NCBI GenBank assembly: GCA_946498095.1
Contig: CAMMMX010000008.1
Span: 40,396 to 104,395 of the forward strand
DNA: 64,000 bases
From: an uncultured Clostridia bacterium
GTDB taxonomy: Bacteria > Bacillota > Clostridia > Oscillospirales > Ruminococcaceae
Reading direction: 5' to 3'
Shown: positions 60,824 to 64,000 of the stretch, in pieces
Layout: every line of letters starts with the position of its first letter
How positions within the stretch are numbered: the stretch's first letter is position 1
The notes under the pieces: generated by a model
The model's input: the letters and a program-made list of their open reading frames with translations, nothing else
Databases searched by the model: none
Told to the model about the DNA's origin: nothing
Translations under genes and position numbers: made by a program

Positions 60824-63154
60824 ATGATGCTTTGTAGTCGATGCAAAAAAAGGCCCGCGGCGGTTTTTATCAGTACCTCGGAAGGTGGCGAGATGAAGAA
60901 TGAAGGCCTTTGCCTGATTTGCGCAAAGGAGATGCATATCCCACAGGTTGACCAATATATCAAACAGATGGGGATTACTGACGAGGATCTGGAACAGATG
61001 TGTGACCAGATGGCGGAGATGACACAGCTCATGGACGGGGAGTCCTTTGAGCCGGGCGGCGCTGAGACGGCAATGCCGTCCTTTTTGAAGAGCCTGTTCG
61101 GGAACTTAGGTAATATGATGAAAGAAGAAAATTTGGCCCAGATTTCCGATGCTGATGACGCGTCTATCGAGGAAAAACCTCAGACATCAGGAGGCGCTGC
61201 AGAGCGATCCGCATCCGGACAGCGTAGGGCCAAGGAGAAAAAGAAAAAGTACTTGGGACTGTACTGCACCCACCTGACAGGGCTGGCACGGGACGGCAAG
61301 CTAGATCATATTATCGGACGTGAAAATGAGATTTACCGGGTGGTTCAGATCTTGAACCGACGGACGAAAAACAACCCCTGTCTGATCGGTGAGCCGGGTG
61401 TCGGCAAGACGGCGATCGCTGAAGGGATTGCGCAGAAAATTGTTGCACAGGACGTGCCCTTCCGTTTGCTGGATAAGGAAGTGTACCTCCTCGATTTGAC
61501 GGCTCTGGTGGCTGGGACACAGTTCCGCGGGCAGTTTGAAAGCCGCGTGAAGGGGCTGATCGATGAGGTGAAAGCGGAGGGAAACGTGATTTTGTTCATC
61601 GACGAGATTCATAATCTCGTCGGAACGGGAGACTCCGAGGGGTCAATGAATGCTGCGAATATCCTAAAACCGGCGTTGTCCCGTGGGGAAATCCAGGTGA
61701 TCGGCGCTACAACATTCAACGAATACCGTAAATACATTGAAAAGGACAGTGCTCTTGAGCGCCGTTTTCAGCCGGTCACCGTCAATGAACCGACCATCGA
61801 GGACACGGTTCAGGTGTTGCTGGGAATTAAGGAATACTATGAGCGGCACCATAAAATCCATGTGAGTGATGAGATTGTACGCCAGTGTGCCGTACTGTCT
61901 GAGCGATATATTACCGATCGCTTTCTGCCGGATAAGGCGATTGACCTTTTGGATGAAAGCTGTTCTTGCGCGGTTCTACGGAATAAGGACATTGCGGAAT
62001 ATGAGAAGATGAATCGCCAGCTTAAGATACTGACCGATAAAGAATCGGAACTGGAACAGGATGTGGAAAATCCGGATTACGAGCAGATTGCCAAGGTCAA
62101 ACTAGAGCTGATCCAGCTGCGTGAGCGGATTAAGAATCTCGAGAATCAGATCAGCGGCGCGCAGGTGACAGAAGCGGATGTGGCCAAGGTTATCGAACTT
62201 TGGACTGGTATTCCGGCGATGAAAATCCAGGAGACGGAGTTCCAGAAAATTTCTGGACTTGAGAAAAAGCTGAAAGAGAAAATCATTGGACAGGATGAGG
62301 CGGTTCATTTGGTCAGTGACGCAATCAAGCGCAGCCGCGTGTCTCTGTCAAAGCGCAAGCGCCCGGCTTCCTTTATTTTTGTCGGACCGACAGGAGTAGG
62401 GAAGACGGAACTGGTCAAGGTACTGGCGAATGAGCTGTTTGACACCACCGATCCCCTCATCCGTCTGGACATGTCGGAGTTTATGGAAAAGCATGCGGTT
62501 TCCCGTATCATCGGTTCTCCGCCCGGCTACGTTGGATACGACGAGGCAGGGCAGTTGACGGAGAAAATTCGTCGTCGTCCCTATTCTGTTGTGCTGTTCG
62601 ATGAGATCGAAAAAGCGCATCCGGATGTGATGAACATCCTGCTGCAAATCTTGGATGAGGGCAAGGTTACCGATGCACACGGTAAGACTGTCAGCTTTGA
62701 AAATACTGTTATTGCGATGACTTCCAATGCAGGATCATCTGACAAGCAGGGGAGCGTCGGCTTCAACCGTACGGAAGGCGAGATTGCAAAAGAGAAGGCC
62801 ATGAAAGGGCTGACCGAGTTTTTGCGTCCTGAGTTCATCAGCCGTGTGGATGAAATTGTCGTCTTCCAGCCGCTGTCGATAGAAAGCTATCAGAAGATTG
62901 CCGCGCTGATGCTTGACGAGATGCGTGAGCCGCTAAAAGAAAAATCAATTGAGCTTGCCTATGATGACAAGGCGTTGAAGCTCATTGCAGACAAGACGCA
63001 CGACGGTAAATACGGAGCGCGAGACATCCGCAGGTTCATACGAGAACAGATCGAAAACCGGGTGGCGAACCTGCTGGTGGATCTACACGGACAGGCCATT
63101 CAAACTGTCTCAATTACTGCGGACGGGGATGACATCTCCGTAACGGCATTATGA
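60824..63154 (+). CDS. clpE: ClpE-type ATP-dependent Clp protease ATP-binding subunit
   Basis: A 776-residue Hsp100 unfoldase. The N-terminus has the zinc site C4-x2-C7-x22-C30-x2-C33, the exact spacing of ClpE, instead of the ClpC double repeat. AAA1: Walker [17 protein letters not shown] and Walker [15 protein letters not shown] short middle coiled coil ([19 protein letters not shown]) follows. AAA2: [37 protein letters not shown] and the D2-small domain. The tripeptide VGF in [10 protein letters not shown] is in the place of the ClpP-docking loop, so it should feed ClpP. Longer than B. subtilis ClpE (~699). AAAGGA six bases before the ATG at 60824. ctsR, mcsB and clpP are not adjacent. Confidence 0.92.
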   Translation: MMLCSRCKKRPAAVFISTSEGGEMKNEGLCLICAKEMHIPQVDQYIKQMGITDEDLEQMCDQMAEMTQLMDGESFEPGGAETAMPSFLKSLFGNLGNMMKEENLAQISDADDASIEEKPQTSGGAAERSASGQRRAKEKKKKYLGLYCTHLTGLARDGKLDHIIGRENEIYRVVQILNRRTKNNPCLIGEPGVGKTAIAEGIAQKIVAQDVPFRLLDKEVYLLDLTALVAGTQFRGQFESRVKGLIDEVKAEGNVILFIDEIHNLVGTGDSEGSMNAANILKPALSRGEIQVIGATTFNEYRKYIEKDSALERRFQPVTVNEPTIEDTVQVLLGIKEYYERHHKIHVSDEIVRQCAVLSERYITDRFLPDKAIDLLDESCSCAVLRNKDIAEYEKMNRQLKILTDKESELEQDVENPDYEQIAKVKLELIQLRERIKNLENQISGAQVTEADVAKVIELWTGIPAMKIQETEFQKISGLEKKLKEKIIGQDEAVHLVSDAIKRSRVSLSKRKRPASFIFVGPTGVGKTELVKVLANELFDTTDPLIRLDMSEFMEKHAVSRIIGSPPGYVGYDEAGQLTEKIRRRPYSVVLFDEIEKAHPDVMNILLQILDEGKVTDAHGKTVSFENTVIAMTSNAGSSDKQGSVGFNRTEGEIAKEKAMKGLTEFLRPEFISRVDEIVVFQPLSIESYQKIAALMLDEMREPLKEKSIELAYDDKALKLIADKTHDGKYGARDIRRFIREQIENRVANLLVDLHGQAIQTVSITADGDDISVTAL

Positions 63155-63168
63155 TTAATCAGTAAATG

Positions 63169-63199
63169 AAAAGGGACGTTTCATAACGTCCCTTTTTTT
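63169..63199 (+). terminator. Rho-independent terminator of the ruvC-clpE run
   Basis: AAAAGGGACGTT (63169-63180) pairs with AACGTCCCTTTT (63185-63196) around a four-base loop and continues into T residues. Fifteen bases after the clpE stop. Confidence 0.95.
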
Positions 63200-63207
63200 A
63201 AAAATAG

Positions 63208-63238
63208 TTGACGAAGGAAAAATGCAATCGAATATAAT
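63208..63238 (+). promoter_or_regulatory. promoter of the 39-residue membrane peptide
   Basis: TTGACG (63208-63213) and TATAAT (63233-63238) with a 19-base spacer, longer than optimal, about 55 bases before the small gene. Confidence 0.65.
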
Positions 63239-63294
63239 GGATCCTATTTGGGTGGGTAACATTAAACTCTTACAAAGAAGTAAGGTGAAACAAC

Positions 63295-63414
63295 ATGGAT
63301 TATATGTCATTTGATTTTCTGACTATCACGATTCAGATGGTGAACTTGATTTTGCTTATTGTAATCGCCGTGTTGCTGGTTGTTCTGATACGGAAAGTTT
63401 TCCGAAAAAAATAG
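63295..63414 (+). CDS. 39-residue single-span membrane peptide
   Basis: ATG at 63295 preceded by AAGTAAGGTGAAACAAC, a reasonable ribosome site, opens 39 codons. Residues 1-12 are mixed, residues ~13-33 form one hydrophobic span rich in Leu, Ile and Val (IQMVNLILLIVIAVLLVVLI), and the last residues are basic (RKVFRKK), predicting an outside N-terminus. No family is recognised. It has its own promoter and lies between the clpE terminator and the IS3 remnant. Similar peptides include small regulatory membrane proteins and type I toxins, but no antitoxin RNA is evident. Confidence 0.6.
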   Translation: MDYMSFDFLTITIQMVNLILLIVIAVLLVVLIRKVFRKK

Positions 63415-63486
63415 ACGTTGGGCGCGACAAAGCATACTGCAAGACTTGATAAAAACTGAAAACAAAAAGAAGAGGGACTGAACATC

Positions 63487-64000
63487 TGAAGTGACTCGGA
63501 AAAGTTAGACAATATTTTGAGAGAAAATAGTTTAAGCAACTGAAAGGGCTTGTTGTCAGTGAATGGCGGGCGGCAAGCCCTTTAACTTTGTCTTGATTCT
63601 GCGGTTATTGTAGTAATCCAAATAGTCCACCAGTTCCTGTTTGAAGTGTTCCAGAGATTCGAATTTTTGCAGGTATAGCAGTTCACTTTTAAGTAAGCCA
63701 CAGAAATTCTCCATGACGGCATTGTCCAGACAGTTTCCCTTCCGGCTCATACTCTGCCGGATTCCTTTCCTCCTGAGCATACGCTGGTATTTCTTGTGCT
63801 GATACTGCCAGCCTTGATCAGAATGGAGAATGAACCCTGTTCCATCTGGTATAGTCTCAAATCCCTTCTCCAACATGGAAGTTACCATGCCCAATACCGG
63901 TCGGTCAGAGTCGGTCCACCCATTTCTGGTTTGGCTTTTCCGCATAGAAGTTCCGGTTCAGCAGATTAAGGAGCAATCTTTCCCACTTCACCCTTGTAAG
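63487..64000 (-). mobile_element. IS3-family (IS150 group) insertion sequence remnant, cut by window edge
   Basis: The minus-strand transposase and the end-like sequence starting TGAAGTGACTCGGAAAAGTT at 63487 mark the right end of an IS3-type element. The other end lies beyond the window. No target-site duplication can be checked with one end missing. Confidence 0.75.
63532..64000 (-). pseudogene. decayed IS3-family OrfB transposase
   Basis: The DDE transposase core is recognisable: ILHSDQGWQYQHKKYQRML (second Asp), SMSRKGNCLDNAVMENFCG (catalytic Glu) and LDYYNNRRIKTKLKGLPPAIH. Near the window edge another frame encodes NRNFYAEKPNQKWVD, the normal upstream part, but the following ~30 residues that carry the first catalytic aspartate are missing. 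The frame then changes at SDRPVLGM, so an internal deletion has removed the first Asp. At the 3' end, PPAIH is followed by TGA and then QQALSVA and the natural TAA (63532-63534), i.e. CGA became TGA. The gene cannot make active transposase. Confidence 0.85.

Noticed and set aside
1..64000. CRISPR array, rRNA operon, integrase or prophage
   Set aside because: No spaced identical direct repeats of CRISPR type, no rRNA sequence, no recombinase or structural phage gene was seen; the S24 repressor alone is not evidence of a prophage.

Overview
The window is chromosomal DNA from an anaerobic Firmicute, most likely a gut Clostridia member of the Oscillospiraceae/Ruminococcaceae type. The grounds are HPr kinase, WhiA, RapZ, an ECF transporter module, LCP and ClpE proteins, formyl-THF synthetase, strong AAGGAGG ribosome binding sites, frequent TTG/GTG starts and consensus TTGACA-17-TATAAT promoters. 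The genus cannot be fixed from the sequence alone.

Layout. 1-2.2 kb: the tail of a beta-galactosidase, a tRNA-Leu(CAA), a frameshifted gene remnant and about 1 kb of non-coding DNA with nested inverted repeats. 2.2-4.3 kb: an XRE regulator and a sugar O-acetyltransferase. 4.4-14.7 kb: a head-to-tail run hprK, PHP phosphatase, ROK glucokinase, murB, rapZ, whiA, dnaE, then pfkA from its own promoter. It joins carbon control, peptidoglycan precursor synthesis, division control, replication and glycolysis. 14.7-26 kb, minus strand: a LacI-controlled sugar locus with three Gfo/Idh/MocA oxidoreductases, three TIM-barrel isomerase/epimerase-like proteins, a large LacZ-type beta-galactosidase and a GNAT. 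Hairpins lie in several gaps and there is no transporter. 26-30.3 kb, minus strand: rpiB-upp and fhs-tsaE-tsaB. 30.5-33.4 kb: a DUF3788-like remnant, an unknown gene, an S24 repressor, and a divergent promoter leading into a possibly structured leader and a 53-residue membrane protein. 33.5-35.9 kb: an overlapping trio of AlkD-like, DUF1848 and COG3910 ATPase genes. 36-48 kb: a URO-D-fold protein, a CDF metal exporter, a HAD-GNAT fusion, an LCP protein, copA-copZ, and a two-component system with HtrA downstream. 48-50 kb: a MATE exporter. 50-63.2 kb: a long run ruvC-ruvA-ruvB, glmM, a COG1092 methyltransferase, ecfA1-ecfA2-ecfT, truA, a DUF5711-like protein, cvpA, pgsA and clpE. 63.2-64 kb: a 39-residue membrane peptide and a decayed IS3 element running off the edge.

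Most of the window is housekeeping. The parts that standard annotation explains least are the 14.7-26 kb sugar locus (possibly keto-glycoside chemistry), the 32.5 kb leader RNA, and the AlkD/DUF1848/ATPase trio. All functions come from recognising motifs by eye; no database search was run.
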